Source of the DNA: Rhopalosiphum padi
Lineage: Eukaryota; Arthropoda; Insecta; Hemiptera; Aphididae
Direction of reading: 5' to 3'
DNA length: 64,000 nt
NCBI RefSeq assembly: GCF_020882245.1
Contig: NC_083598.1
Span: forward strand, 1,543,178 to 1,607,177
The notes below the pieces were generated by a model. That model was not told the DNA's origin and made no database searches. It saw only the letters and a program-made list of their open reading frames with translations. Position 1 is the first letter of the stretch, and each line of letters begins with the position of its first letter. This document shows positions 22,501-36,051 of this stretch, in pieces. The position numbers were made by a program, and so were the translations under genes.

Positions 22501-25500
22501 TTCTCGCAAGAAAAAAGCAATTAGAAAACTTGAAGTAAATTATTAATACAATTAATACAACTTTTATAAATATATTCTACACAATAATGTATGTGTATAC
22601 TTTTTAGTGTTTACCTGAATATCAAGCTCAACTAGATCAGGAAAAGAGAGGAAAATTTGTATCAAGTTCAAAAAGTTCATGTTTATTTAGTTTTCATGAT
22701 GTAATTGAAACATCATATCATTTTGTTGCGCAGAAAATTAATCTTCATCTTAGTGATGATCCTGGAAGTAAGATATGTCTTGTTAGGATTTTAATTTAAT
22801 TGTGATATAAATTAAAGTTATAACTAAAATATTTTAATGATTTAGGTCGTTCTTTACATCCAGATTTACAAAAAGGTGGTTCAATACAAATTGAAGTAAC
22901 TTGTTTTCAAGTTGATCTATATCCTTATCATTTGGCTGATAGTGATCGATTACATTGGGGTCTTTACAAAAAAGCAAGTTCATCTTTTTTTCAATGGTTA
23001 AAAGATTCCCAGTCTGAATTTTGGGAAAATCTGTGTACATTAACGAGAGAAAATTTCCAAATTCCTGATATTCAAAAAGGAAATGTTACTAAATATTTAA
23101 AAGCTCAATATTCAAAGCTGATGACAAGTTGTACAGTTCTAAGAATGTCTGACTTCGTTGTATTTAGAGTCCAGTCCGGAAAAAAACAAGATCAGATTGC
23201 TTTTATCAAAGGTATTTATAAGTTAAATATAAATATATTTAACAATTAGTAAATTAACTTGTTAACAGTATACAATACAGTTGTCAAAAAAAAAAAAAAA
23301 AAATATTGTTCAAATATTCATTACAATTTGTATTACTATACTTTAGGTGATAAGGAACGTCATAAATTACCTCATGATTCTAAAGTAATTCATGCAGAAT
23401 TTACATATTATTATTATCCTGGAGATGTTGCATTCCCTTGTAAGTCATGTTTTCATTTGCATAGTAAAAAAAGTAATAAAATAGTAAATAAAAATTATTG
23501 AATATTTTTTAAAATTATTTTCAGTGCCCCCATCAAAATTTTATGCACAATTAAATCCAGTTCAAATGAACTTTGACGCATTAACTGTACTATGGTTAAA
23601 TACGTTTGCATTAAATGTCTATAAATCACTAATGACTACTAATGTTGCAAATCAAGATAATTTAGGCAGTATAATTTATTTTGACATTCTTGTCGAAGCA
23701 ATTATGCCTCGTGTAAGTAATTAGTGATAAAAAATATTAGCTATTTTCAAGATGTTATTAAAAATCTTTTGTTCTATAAACAAATATTATCTTACAGCTT
23801 ATATTTGAAGAAGAAAAACTTTGTAATAATCAAAAGGATCGTCCCAAGTCATTAAATTTACAAACTAGTCGAGCTACTTTGAGTAATGTTCGTAGTAATG
23901 AACATGGCATGTCAAGATCTGATTTAGCTAATTGTGTTAATGGTTTGCAATTTGCATCTCTTTTCTATTCTTCTGAATACCCAGCAAAAGAGGGAGATTA
24001 TCATCCTGTAACAGAAAAATTATTAAACCATGCTCAAGGTAATAAAAACTAAGGAAATCACTCATCTGTAAAATGAACCTTATCATAGAGTAGATCATTG
24101 TATTAAAAACTACTGTTTAAAATTAAAGATTGAAATATATTTTTTATTCCAAATATAATGACAGAGAAAATAAATAATAATAATTCTGCTCAAAATCTAA
24201 TACAAATATAAATATTAATATTGATCTATAACATTAGGTTATATGTACTATTTAGTAGTAAAATGTGGTTATTAATATTAAATAATATTTATCTTGTAAA
24301 TTAAAATACTAATTTCAGTTGTTTTTTTTCTAATGAAGAATACTTACATTTTAGAATAATGATGTAGTTTTATTTTATTTACATTTTTTAATGGGCTATT
24401 AGATAAATTATTAATTTAACTTAAGGAGGGTTAATCCCATTTTTTTTTTTATATTAAAATAAACCTTTTTTTTTTGTTTGAATCACGGGATTGGGTAAAG
24501 ATTGCTGAATCATGTTTGAATTTTTCATGCATTTCTTAAGAAATAAATTGTTACACTATTTTGAAATTAAACTTAAAAATTAGATTTTTAAATTTTTAAT
24601 ATTAAGAATTTTAAAATATTAATTATATTGTAATTAAAAATAAATTTAAAATGTAAGAACATCTTTCTTAAGTAAATAGTTACACAAATTCAATATATTT
24701 TCAGACATTTTATTAGACAGATAGGTTAGTTAATACAATTGTTAAAAAATTTATACTTTTGACTCCCCCCTCCCTAAAAAAAGAGCATTCTGCTATTTCT
24801 TTTAGATGCATTTAAATAAATTACCTATATTAATGCCTTAAAAACAGTCTAACAGTCTGTATAGAATTTACTTAATACTAAAATATATAATTTTTAATTA
24901 ATGAATAATGATGTAGTAAACTTAAATAAATATCATTAAATTTATACTACAATTCATATTTTGTTATTAAGGTTAAATAAGGTTTTCCCTTTTAAACCAA
25001 AAAACTGCTTCTCTGACTCAGACATACCTGAATTGAAATTTTGTGTATGATTTACTTAAATAATTTTTACTAACAAAATTAAAACTTATGTTGGTTTAGA
25101 TAATGATGATGTACGAGCTTACCCTAATAATATAACAGTTTCTTCATTAGAAGAGTTCATAAAAGAATTAAGCCAAGAACTTTTATGGATTGAAGCTAAA
25201 GATATTTGGTATGTTGAGTATTCATTTTAAAAATAAATTAGATATTTTATAGATTATTAATGTAATATGTAATTGTAGATATTTATTTTTAAGATTAACT
25301 TATTTTAATATGTATACTAGGTGTGTACGATTAGATCCTGTTTGGGGTGATTTTTATGGTGCCAGAGCTGTTGGATCTACACCAGTACCTTTTCTTGAAG
25401 CATTTCCCCTAACCTTATGGGTTCAGCCACCTACCCTTACACCAAAATCTGAAGTTTTTAATAGGAACTTAAAATATGGGGATATGACAGTGTTATGTTA

Positions 25501-28500
25501 TGTTCCAAATTTAATTAGCATACAAATCAATCATTTTCAATATCTTTTTCTTTTGCGTGTTGCTGATGCAGTAGATGAAGTAATTATTTATTTTTTATAA
25601 TATAATATAGAAAAGATAATATAATAAATATTTATTTATATTTAGCTTGCTACATATATTGTTGCTGATCAACATAATATAGTGGGAAGTAAAAAGAGTG
25701 GATCATTTGTATTTGCTGCACTATTTGCTCAAGTTGAAATAACATTTGTCACTAGTGCTCAGTTAGATATAATGGGAAAATCTGGAGGTGTTGATGATGT
25801 AAGCTCAAGTGTTGTAGCAGATTCATCAAGTATAGCGACTCAAAGTGGTCATAGTGCACAATTGAGCAATAACATACAAACCACTACTTATGAGGTTTGA
25901 TATTTTTAAAAAATTTTTAGGTTTAGATTATTAAAATATTTAATTTTTTTTTAAGGATGTTGGATATGTGTACGATATGAGCCAAGCTTTCAGAATACCA
26001 ATGGCTATATCTGAAGCCAGTTCTAAAAGAAAAGAATTTATGTCGCAAAAGTCAGCGTCTGTTGTGTATGATAATGTCAAAGAAATGTCTCAAATAAAAA
26101 TGGCTGAATCAATTACGTCAGATATAAATTTACCAACTTTCAAAGGCATGAAGAAACGTTGGTTTAATTTTGGAGCATCTGTTGATCTCACAGGAAAACA
26201 AAATATAGACGATTTTAATGATAATGTTTCTGTTAGGTAAATAACAGTTCATTAAATAACTACAACACTAGCATTCATTTTTTTTCTACCTTTCGTATAA
26301 TATTAAAACAAATACATTTTGTACTTTCACAATTACAACTATCTGGTGAATGTTTTCTATACATTTGTCAGATAATTATAGGATTTTGAGTATTTTAATT
26401 TTTTAAGAAGTTATTATTGATTAAAAATAAATTTATTAAGTTCCATTTAAACATGATTATTTTGATAACAAATGTAAAAACTATCCAGCACATGAAATAT
26501 CTTTCTTTATAAAACATACATAGACTCATTTGCCCTAAACCAATATTTTCTAAATTTTTCTTCCACTGGACCCCATAAAACAATTGATTGCAGGTTCCTC
26601 AATAAAAATTAAAATAAAATACAATAATAAATAATAATGATAATTATATTGCTTTATTTTCTTAAGTTAATGTATGTTTTTATGATATTAAATTAAATTA
26701 ATAAGAAAAATAAATGTATGAATATATAATTTGTATAGTTGTTAAAAAAAAAAGTTCAATGTGATGGGTAATGTTGTTTCTTCAATACTAAATCGGGTAT
26801 AAATATATTAGGATCTATTTAAGATTGTTGGATTCGTAAATTTTATTTTATTTTATTTGTAATTTATTTCTATGTTTATGTTTAGTATAAACATGAATTG
26901 AAAATCCTTTTTCAGAAAAGTACGTTCTTAAAAATTTTCAATTATTTGTTGTTTTTGATATTTCTGAATAGTCTTGTATTAAACTCAATGGTACATATAT
27001 ATTTTCCAGTGTAATAAGAATATTACATTGGTATTTTTGTTTTTACATATAATATTTTCAATTTACATTCACGGACCCCTCAGCTATACATGTGGACCCC
27101 TATGTGTACATGGTTCACAGTTTGGGAAACACTGCTTTAAACTGAACCAGATAGTCATAAACGAGAAATTACCTTTGTTATATTATACAAGAAACAGAGA
27201 AAATGAATGTTGACATAATGGCATCTTAATAGAATATATTTTTGTTTAAGCTTTATGATATTAATAAGTAAAAACAAATTTTAGATCTGATATGAGCTCA
27301 GATAGTGAAAGTTTAATGGACTTGAGCTTAGACACAAATGATGGTGCTGATGTAATGTTTAAGTTTCCTTCAGCACAAAGACCAAAAGGTGGATTTATTA
27401 AAAATATTGAATTGGCTTCTGAAGCATTTGATGATATTTTTGGAGGAGGAGAATTAACCCCACCAACCACTTCTAGTGAAAGGGATTCAATTGGAAGTTC
27501 TATTAAACGAAAAGATTTGGTAAAATAAATTTGATAGTGTCATATATTCATGTCATAAATTAATTGTTTTAAATGGTAATGTACCTAATATTCAATTTTT
27601 ATTTCAGATTGCTATAACTACTCTGAAATTTGGACGAGTTGAAATTCTACATCAATCAGAAGGTCTCAATTCGGTTGTTAAATTACAAGTCACAAATGTT
27701 AGTACAGAAGAATGCCCATATATTCCATGGGATGAATTTCAGGTATCTTATTACATTTTTATTCGTGTGCAATATTTGTTTTCTTATTTTTATTAAATCT
27801 TTTAATTTTTTTCTCTTAAAAACCTCTGCATGTCTCTATTAATCAGGTTAAAAGAATATATTACTCTTAAATCCAGCAAGGGAGTTGGCTCTTCATTTGA
27901 ATATATAACTAAATGTTATGTAAGAAATGTTTTAAAATATATTTATAACAGGGATATCGAATTAATATATCAACAATTTAACACTGTTTGGCCATTATTA
28001 GTTTGATCTTATAAATTATAAATTCTAATTTAATATCATGAATTGCTTGAGAATTAAATTTTCAAGTATTTAAGTATACAGAAAGCGTTTTAAAATTTAA
28101 AATTGATTTATTAATTGGTTTAAATTTGGCTATTTTGATATTTATTTCATATACTTTAACTTAATTTGTTTATAATAAAAATGTATCAATATTATAACTT
28201 GTGTAGAATGTTGCATCCTTTTAAAAGAATATTGAACTTCACTGAGAAAACTTAAAATGTTTAAGAGGGTTGTTATTAATGTATAAACTATAATTGCATG
28301 ATCATTATTGAGTTTAATGTTCACTTTGTTTTAATTTTATCATTTGCCTTTGGAATGCAATGGGTGTGCTTACACAAATAATTTGCTGTTCATTTCACAG
28401 CATAAGAAGGTACTCATAATAACTAATTTCTGGATTAATTTGTTTTTTCGATCTTTATGACTCATTTATTTTATTATCAGGAGCTAATAAACAATATTTA

Positions 28501-29860
28501 TTGTTTATTTATAAAAAAAATTTCCTAATTTAAAAGATCGACAAAACAACAAATAATATAGTAGCACACATAATATTAGAATAGTTAGATAACATTGTTA
28601 TATTATATTAGATTTTAGGCGCAACTAAAACTCAAATATTATAAAATAAAAATTATAATTTCTTATTTTTTTAATGAATTTTGTAATTTTATATTTGATA
28701 AACTTTGTTTTATCAATTTCCGCTGTATTACTGTTTAAGATATGACTTATGAATTAGGTATGAGTATGATAAACAAAAAATCATAATAATCTCATTTTTA
28801 TATTTTACAAATTAATTTATAATTATAGCCATACATACATTAGGACTATGTAAAGCAGAAGAATTGCTATAAAACATATTAGAGATGTTAAATATTCCTA
28901 TTACTGAGCTCTAGTAGCGCCTAAAATTTGATTATTTATTATAACTGAAAATTAAACATAAAATTTATTGTATAAAAATATATGCATTTATTGACTAGGA
29001 CAAATTTACAACCAGAACACGAGATTGGAACGAAGTTGAAGGTGTTGCAGGTTTACCACAGATACCCAGGGTAATGGTTCGATTAGAACACAATATTATG
29101 CCTAAACGTGATGAAAAACTGATTAATGTCGATGAATGGAAAAATGATAATGTTACTGCTAAGATTAACAATGTTTTTTTATCATTAAATTCAAACTCAT
29201 TAACTAGTTTAGCGGACTTTTTTGTTGACGAACATCCATCAAAAGCATTGCCATTTGAGGTCAGAAAAAATAACTTATTAATAATATTATCTAAAATAAA
29301 AGTTTAAATTGTCTTTATTTTTATAGGCAACTATTGAAAACACAACCATAAAACTGTGTAGTCCAACTCAAAATGATGCTTTACAAGATGAAACAAGCAT
29401 AAAACCAACTGATACGGAAATTCATCTTAGTAGGTTGAAAGTCGAACGCACTAATGATGGTTTGGTTTGTGTGGAACCAATAAAAGAAAATTGTGATAGT
29501 CCTGATAGTGGTAATCAGCAAATAGAAATGATGGAAGAATTTAAAAAAATTACTATTGAAAATGAATACCTTCATAGAAAACTGGGTACTCTTGAACGAT
29601 TAAAAGAAGAGAATTTAGAATTGCGTAGGTTTCAAGAAGAAAACAAAAATCTAAAGTTAGTATTGTAGTATTATTTTGTAATTTTGATATTAATATTTAT
29701 TAATATTATTATACATGATTAATTTATTCACAGAATATTGTTAAGTGAAGCACAAGATAACATTAGCAAGTTATTGGGAGAAAAACAAAATCTGTTGGAT
29801 CAAGTACATGTTCTAAAAGAGCCAAAGACTAATATGATAGTGACGTCTTCGAAAAGATAG
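19538..29860 (+). CDS. BLTP3: bridge-like lipid transfer protein 3 (UHRF1BP1/UHRF1BP1L-type)
   Basis: Chorein-N family protein thought to form a hydrophobic groove that moves lipids at endosomal contacts. Nineteen exons join in phase to 1286 aa (human paralogs about 1440-1460): 19538-19581, 19662-19863, 20320-20508, 22059-22284, 22368-22534, 22608-22767, 22846-23211, 23347-23439, 23525-23712, 23798-24038, 25100-25208, 25321-25579, 25646-25894, 25956-26236, 27285-27519, 27608-27742, 28999-29259, 29327-29655, 29734-29860. The N-terminus (KKQILKQLSRFTK, LSTFKGEGEL, LELDE) matches the BLTP3 chorein motif. Later landmarks are FKELTWQMIRIE, LTDSQMKA, ETSYHFV, EFTYYYYPGD, FPLTLWVQPP and INHFQYLFLL. 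The C-terminus is a coiled coil (about residues 1170-1275). Introns 3 and 14 carry hAT-type elements. Small extra exons in long introns 10 and 16 cannot be excluded. Confidence 0.92.
21012..21708 (+). mobile_element. decayed hAT element in BLTP3 intron 3
   Basis: The terminal inverted repeats read ACAGCGCGGATTTCTATGCA on the left and TGCATAAAAATCCGCGCTTT on the right. Both ends abut AGTTATAACT (21002-21011 and 21709-21718), which is itself a palindrome and probably contains the 8-bp target duplication. Plus-strand bases 21350-21480 encode a remnant of the hAT C-terminal dimerisation block (TSVDVEHSFSVFKNML, one stop, then FTEEKLEMHMI). So it derives from an autonomous hAT copy that lost most of its transposase. 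The interior is rich in TTGCATATT words. Confidence 0.8.
26541..27134. mobile_element. old hAT-type MITE in BLTP3 intron 14
   Basis: The right end, read inward, is CAGTGTTTCCCAAACTGTGA; the left end is CAATATTTTCTAAATTTTTC, which matches it through several C-to-T or G-to-A changes. Both ends continue into GGACCCC blocks (CCACTGGACCCC on the left, ATGTGGACCCC near the right). Flanks CCCTAAAC (26533-26540) and CTTTAAAC (27135-27142) are an 8-bp duplication with two differences. No coding region. Age is inferred from the decayed ends. Confidence 0.65.
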
Positions 29861-32800
29861 CGTACGTGTTGGTGCTTTACTTGCACGAACGATAGATCAC
29901 CAGTATGACTGTTATAAAACAAGGGTTTGTATTTATATTGTTGTTTCGTGTTATTGTTATTTGATATACTTTTTTATATAGTAGTATAAGTTTGAAAACA
30001 TGGGTACAGTATCTGATTATTTAATATCATATTCTCCATGATCTCAAAACAAAAAATTAATGGTTAAAAGTAATTCAAGTAACAACATCTATATGAATTG
30101 TTATTCGTTGATAAGTAATTGTACTTATATTATTTGATACTTACAATTTTCAAATGTGACATAGTTGTGGTATCAGCAATTAAACATTTTTCTATTTTTA
30201 TTTATATTGGTTGCAAAATATTTTTCTTTAATTTTCTCCTATGCATATCTTATATCTGTTTAAATGTCTTATTATTTAGAGAAAAGTGCAAAATTCAGTA
30301 CATTTATGTTTGATGAATTAATTTTATGTATACATTAAATCTGTGTGTTATAAGTAAATATGATTGATAATCACAATTGTTTTATTAAATTTTTAATACT
30401 GGTTTGAACTGAGATAACCATACTTTTAACTATATGTAGGAATAATGATGCTGCTTTAATGTTTTCAAAATTATAGTTTAAAGACTTTTCTGGTTTATTA
30501 TTAATTAGGTAAAAGACAAAAATATGTACAGTGTTTAAAATATGCAAATATTGAAGTTGAATTCTTGTATTTTCTGTGATTTCGATGATAAATATCATAT
30601 AATATAATATAATATAGGTACTTTATACATATTTTATATCTTAAACTAATATATGATGAACTATCATCACATTTTGTTATATAATTTTACTTTGCTGATT
30701 TTATTCATCTTCTTATTCCTATAATTATTTACCTATAATAAATATATAGAGTAATTCTAACCACCCATATAAATATAAATATAACATATTACATTTATAT
30801 GCCTAATGTCTATGTTACCAACAAACACTCATTATCTTAAACAACTTTAACATTTTTAAAACATTTATATGATTTGAAATCATTACATAACTTTTTTTTT
30901 AAAAAGATTATATTTTTACATAATAAGTTTCAACAAAATACTTTTTATTGTGTTGTTATAAATTAAAATTATGTAAAAAAAATATTTTTAAATCTGAGAA
31001 GAGCAATGGAATGAATGTATTGATTTTTAAAAATGTTAATACTATCTGAGATAATGATTAATGAGTGTTTACTGTTAAAAGAATTAATCTTTATATAAGC
31101 AAAAATAATTTGGATCTAACTTCTATTTTAAATTAATTTATATTTTAATTTTTAAGCAATACAAGAGAATGCTTATGTTTCAAAATACATATTTTATTGA
31201 GTAGGTTATGTTATAAGACTGGTTTCATCTTAATATACTTTAAATAAAATATTTGAAAAAAATATGTTTATTGTGATTGAATTTATTTTAAAATATTTTA
31301 TGCATTGGTTTTTGTGATGTTAATTGTAAAATAATACATTAATACTCTATATTATTTAACCATTATATTTAACTTCATTAAATTACAATATTACATTATT
31401 TATAGCATGTCTCATGTTTTGTTTTAAAATTAAAAACCAAACTTCTTTAATAGGTACCATTACTTTAAAAAATTTAGTATATTGTTTGATACTCTGTGTA
31501 ATGGTGCTGTTACTAATTACTATTGTTTCTATATTTCTTTTAAATACTTGATTCTTATAATTTTTTATTTGTATTTCATTGGCTGGCAGGTATCAAATGT
31601 GTCTAATACCATTTTGTTTTTACATTATGACCTGTCTGTCCAAAGACATTTGACCCTTTTCATATTTTTATTAAATTTTTTAATTATAATTGTCTAACCT
31701 AAAATTAATTGATATAGTTACATTTTTGATTAAGTCTTATATAAAATGTACAAAACTAATTTATTTATTATTATTATTATTATTATTTTTTTTGCATAAA
31801 TAAGCTTATCTTATTTCCAAGTCATATAACATTATTCATCCTATCCTATAGATAAACGAATACTCACTTTAAATTCAAAGTAATTCGCTATTTAAATTAA
31901 ATATAATTTATTATTTAATCTATTTGAACTGAAAGATTTAAACTAGATCCATATTTGACAGGCATTTTTAAATAAATACTAATCATTATATATAATTTAA
32001 ACAATGTTATACCCACACATATCTCAATTTGTCCATGTATGAGAAGGTTAATTAAGAATTTTAGATTTTATACTACAACATAATTCATTTAAGGAATGAA
32101 ACATTTTAAATTTTAAAATACTATTCACATTAAATCCAAATAAAAATATAGGTACTATATTAATTTCTTTTTCGAGATGAGTGAAATTAACTGACACCAT
32201 TTTTTTTTATCTTACCATTATATGTATACATATAAAATAATATTTTTTTTTTTTTACTATTATATATTAGACTTTTAATTTTGGGAATGGATGTGCTTTG
32301 ACTCCTTTCTGCTAAATATGCACACTATACATAATTATGTAGACATCCGTGTTTGTATACATTTCTTGTTTGAAATAGAATTCTTTTCAATATGTTTATT
32401 TGAATTACATCTTAATTAAAATTATTTATTGTTATCGCACTTATTATAAATCATGATTTGGTTTTCACTCAGTGGCTGTTAGATTATTAATTTTACATAA
32501 TTTACAAAGTATACTTATTACCTATTTTAGAATTTATTTTAATCAAAGTAATAATTGTATATCTTATATTATTAGTGATATTTTAAATCTTACCTACCTA
32601 CCACATCTATTACCTGATTTACCAATTCTATTATACTCTGGTTTCTGATGTTTGCCTATCTATTCATTGTTTTCTTTAAATATTTTGTTATTACATGTAT
32701 TTTTTTTTATATATACTATAAAATATAAATTTTTAATACTGTTATTACGCCTTTTTACTATCATAAGTTTTGTTATATAATCATAGTTTTTTGAAAAAAA

Positions 32801-34092
32801 ACTTAATTATTTGTGTCTATATTTGTTGTGAATTCTATTTAATAAAATTGTATTGTTGATTTAGCACATAAAATAAGACCAGTTGTTACCTATTAAATAA
32901 TCCATATTTAGATATATCTGGTAATTTAATATTTGTTTGTAATCCTAAACAGGTATCATCAATAAAAAACCAATCCCCTCAGTATTGGTTAAACCAGGAT
33001 TAAGGGTACCTGTCATTATAAGTTATAAGTGATAATATATTTATGTCATGTGGTTTAAATGAAAGTTACAGATAATGTCTTCAGTATATAAATATATCAT
33101 AACACTTCACAAATCTCCTTTATTTTTGATTGAGGTCTCATGCTTGATACACTTGTATCATCACTATTCAACAAGAATAATTCATCATTTTGTAATCATT
33201 ATTTCTTAATATATAATTAAATTTTAAAATTGATAAAGTATACTAATAAATATCCTACTAATATTTATCCTACAGTAAAATATTAATAAAACAAAAATCT
33301 GAGTTAAATAAAAAAAAAAGTGTTAGTTATTGCTGAAGAATCATAAAATATCTGTAAATAAGAGGTTTTACTTGATCTTTCTTATAATCAGACATGCTTA
33401 AACGAGTTGAGGTACACAATTTCTTTTAGACGGGACAACATTTTTTTTTTTGTGTATCTGTAGTTTTGGGTTTCAAGTTAATAACTTATGTTTTGTTTTC
33501 TGTTTGATTTTTTACATATTTCTTATGTTTCTTAATTCTTTCACTTATAACCACATATAACTTAAGTCAAAACTAACATTATACAATATACATCTATATG
33601 ATGCCAATGTTTTGATATTATTTTAAAATAAATAAAAGAAAATTGCTTTTTTGCTACCATTAAGAATCTAAATACATTTTATAGGATACTGCTGGTAATA
33701 CAAAATACTAAAACTTTGAGAAAAAAAACTAAATAAATATATTTATCTTTGTCATAGTTGCTCATTATTAATAGTTTAATAAATTAAGATTACCAATTTG
33801 ATTAAAAATTTAATTAATTTATAATAATCTTAATGATAAGTTACATAAAAATTGTATTAATTTAATAGACCAATAATTTATTAGGCTACTAAATTGTGTT
33901 TAAACAACTATTATCTCACTATGTTATATTCATTAGAATATTTTTAATTTTTTTGTGTAACCCAGTATTTAAGTTTAAAAAATTAAGAAAAATCCATGAT
34001 AATTTCTTTTTTTTTATTGGAAGATAATATTCCTGATTAATTTTAAATACTGTGAAAATAATTTTAGAGTATTTTCAACGTTGAACTATAAT
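29861..34092. other. long gene-free region between BLTP3 and Prx3 (convergent)
   Basis: Holds the 3' UTRs of both convergent genes. It is extremely AT-rich, with (TATAA)n near 30600, (TTA)n near 31765, and a short decayed dispersed-repeat piece at 30994-31035. ORFs of 60-75 codons here are low-complexity and unrecognised. Confidence 0.5.
30994..31035 (+). repeat. short decayed piece of the dispersed repeat (copy 4)
   Basis: TCTGAGAAGAGCAATGGA followed by ATGAATGTATTGATTTTT matches the start of the copies at 16170 and 8725 with a few substitutions. Similarity ends after about 40 bases. Confidence 0.5.
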
Positions 34093-36051
34093 TTACTTGT
34101 TGACTTTATCAAAATATTCCTTTGAAAGATTTGGATCTGGTTTAATAGTTGGACTATTTGGCTTCCAGTTCATTGGACAAACTAAAATACAAAATCATAT
34201 TTAAGTAATATAATTAATAATAATTTTAATATTATTTAATAAAATATTTACCTTCTCCATGTTTGTCAACAAATTGGAAAGCTTGAACAAGTCTTAGAAC
34301 TTCATCTACACTACGGCCTACTGGCAGATCATTAATGGTAATTTGTCTTATTATTCCCTGAAATTATATGATCAAATTAAGCATATTTTATAAAGAATTA
34401 AAATTATTATTTACCTTAGGGTCTATAATAAAGAGGCCACGTAATGGTATGCCATCAGGTTCAATAAGAACATCATAGGCTTTAGCAATTTCTTTTTTGT
34501 AATCTGATAATAGTGGATAACACAGTCCACCCAAACCACCATGCTATAATTATCCATATAACAAATAAATAAGTAAATATAAAAAATTCAGTTTTTTCTA
34601 TACAACGCAAACTAACCTTTCGAGGAGTGTTAACAAATGCTAAATGTGAAAAATGTGAGTCACATGAACAGCCAACTACATTTACACCAATTTTTTTAAA
34701 TTCATCAATGTGATCACTAAATGACACTAATTCAGTAGGACATACAAATGTGCTGGAATCAAACCAAAACAATAATCAGCATATTTTTAATTTATTATAG
34801 TAATTGTAGCTTACAAATCCAAGGGATAAAAAAATAAAACCAAGTATTTTCCAGCAAAATCTGATAATTTAATATCTTTTATTTGTCCATCAATAATTGC
34901 TTTACCCTCAAATTGTGGTGCAGGTTCTTGTACCTTAACATTGGTCACCGGAGATGAAGCTAAAACACAATAAATATTATTCATTAAAATAATTCATCAG
35001 ATAAACTTAACAAACAACTCTTAAAATATAATTATCAATATCTAACTAATTATAAATAAATAATAGAATACTGGTCTTATTAATACTGTTAATACTGTTT
35101 CATATTTTATACAAATATCAGTTTATATATACATCAATAAATCGACCTTCACTTAACCTTTACTTTGACAACTATGAAGTCTGTATTTATAGGACTGGAC
35201 TACTCTAAGAATCAATTTTTTGGGGTGAATAACAAGAGAAAAATAAGCAATAACTAAGTCATTTTAAAAACTTTTTTAGTCATCTATAATTTTTTATTTA
35301 CTTAGATGAGGGGTTCAAAATCATTTAATATGGCTCAACAATAATTCAAATGTATCGAAATTATTTTAATGTAACTATTGAACAATCATTTTTAATATAC
35401 ATAAATAATAACAAAAGCTAAAATTAAATAGAATATACATCCGTGAAATTGAAAAAAAGATTAGTTAATATTCAAATTATGCTTACAAAATGATCGTGTA
35501 ACTGAATTAGTAATTGCAATTTGATTGAACTTTGGAATGTTCTGGAGATTGTTTTGTGCTAAGCGAACCTGAAATAAATAAACAATTATAACAAATCTAT
35601 AATTTAATTCCTATCACTTTTCTAAAATGACTAACATTTTTCTTTTTGACTATGATCAGTAGCCAAATCTACAAATTCATCATAATCATACATGATGACA
35701 TATTAAATCATAATAATATCTCGGGGAAAATTATTGACTAGCAATGGGCAGTGACGGTGTGAACTATTTAAAATAAGTACCCATCCAGAGCTACCCACAC
35801 ACACACAAATACATAAATAATAAATGACTAATGAGTCAGAGATCATTAAGATGCCCACCAAACTTTTACACGAAACAATGGATATTCTCACCGCCATTAG
35901 TTGTTAAGAGGAAATGGATACCTAATTTCCTCTTAACAACTAAAAATGAGCTACTACAGAAATGAAGCTTGATAATGCGCTTAGAGAGTAAATTATTAAA
36001 TTAAAAATGTTGGCTTACTGTTGAAACCGCAGATGCAAGTTTTCTAAACAT
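34093..36051 (-). CDS. Prx3: mitochondrial thioredoxin-dependent peroxiredoxin (Prx3-like)
   Basis: Typical 2-Cys peroxiredoxin that reduces hydrogen peroxide in mitochondria using thioredoxin. Seven exons on the minus strand: 36019-36051, 35487-35568, 34815-34959, 34617-34752, 34415-34543, 34252-34357, 34093-34181, in phase, total 239 aa. The first about 45 residues are basic and hydroxylated with no acidic residue at the start (MFRKLASAVSTVRLAQ), as expected of a mitochondrial presequence. The peroxidatic Cys lies in FYPLDFTFVCPTE; the resolving Cys lies in EVCPMNWKP. A GGLGGLCYPLLSD segment supplies the GGLG motif, and YFDKVNK supplies the C-terminal YF motif. Together these are the marks of hyperoxidation-sensitive eukaryotic peroxiredoxins. 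Exon 1 codes for only 11 residues, so the presequence is split by the first intron (35569-36018), which also holds a perfect hairpin. Confidence 0.94.
35898..35944. repeat. perfect 19-bp hairpin in Prx3 intron 1
   Basis: The 19-base arm TTAGTTGTTAAGAGGAAAT (35898-35916) is followed by a 9-base loop and its exact reverse complement (35926-35944). It lies inside intron 1 of Prx3, about 75 bases from exon 1. Function unknown; a tiny transposon footprint or a structured RNA are both possible. Confidence 0.8.
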
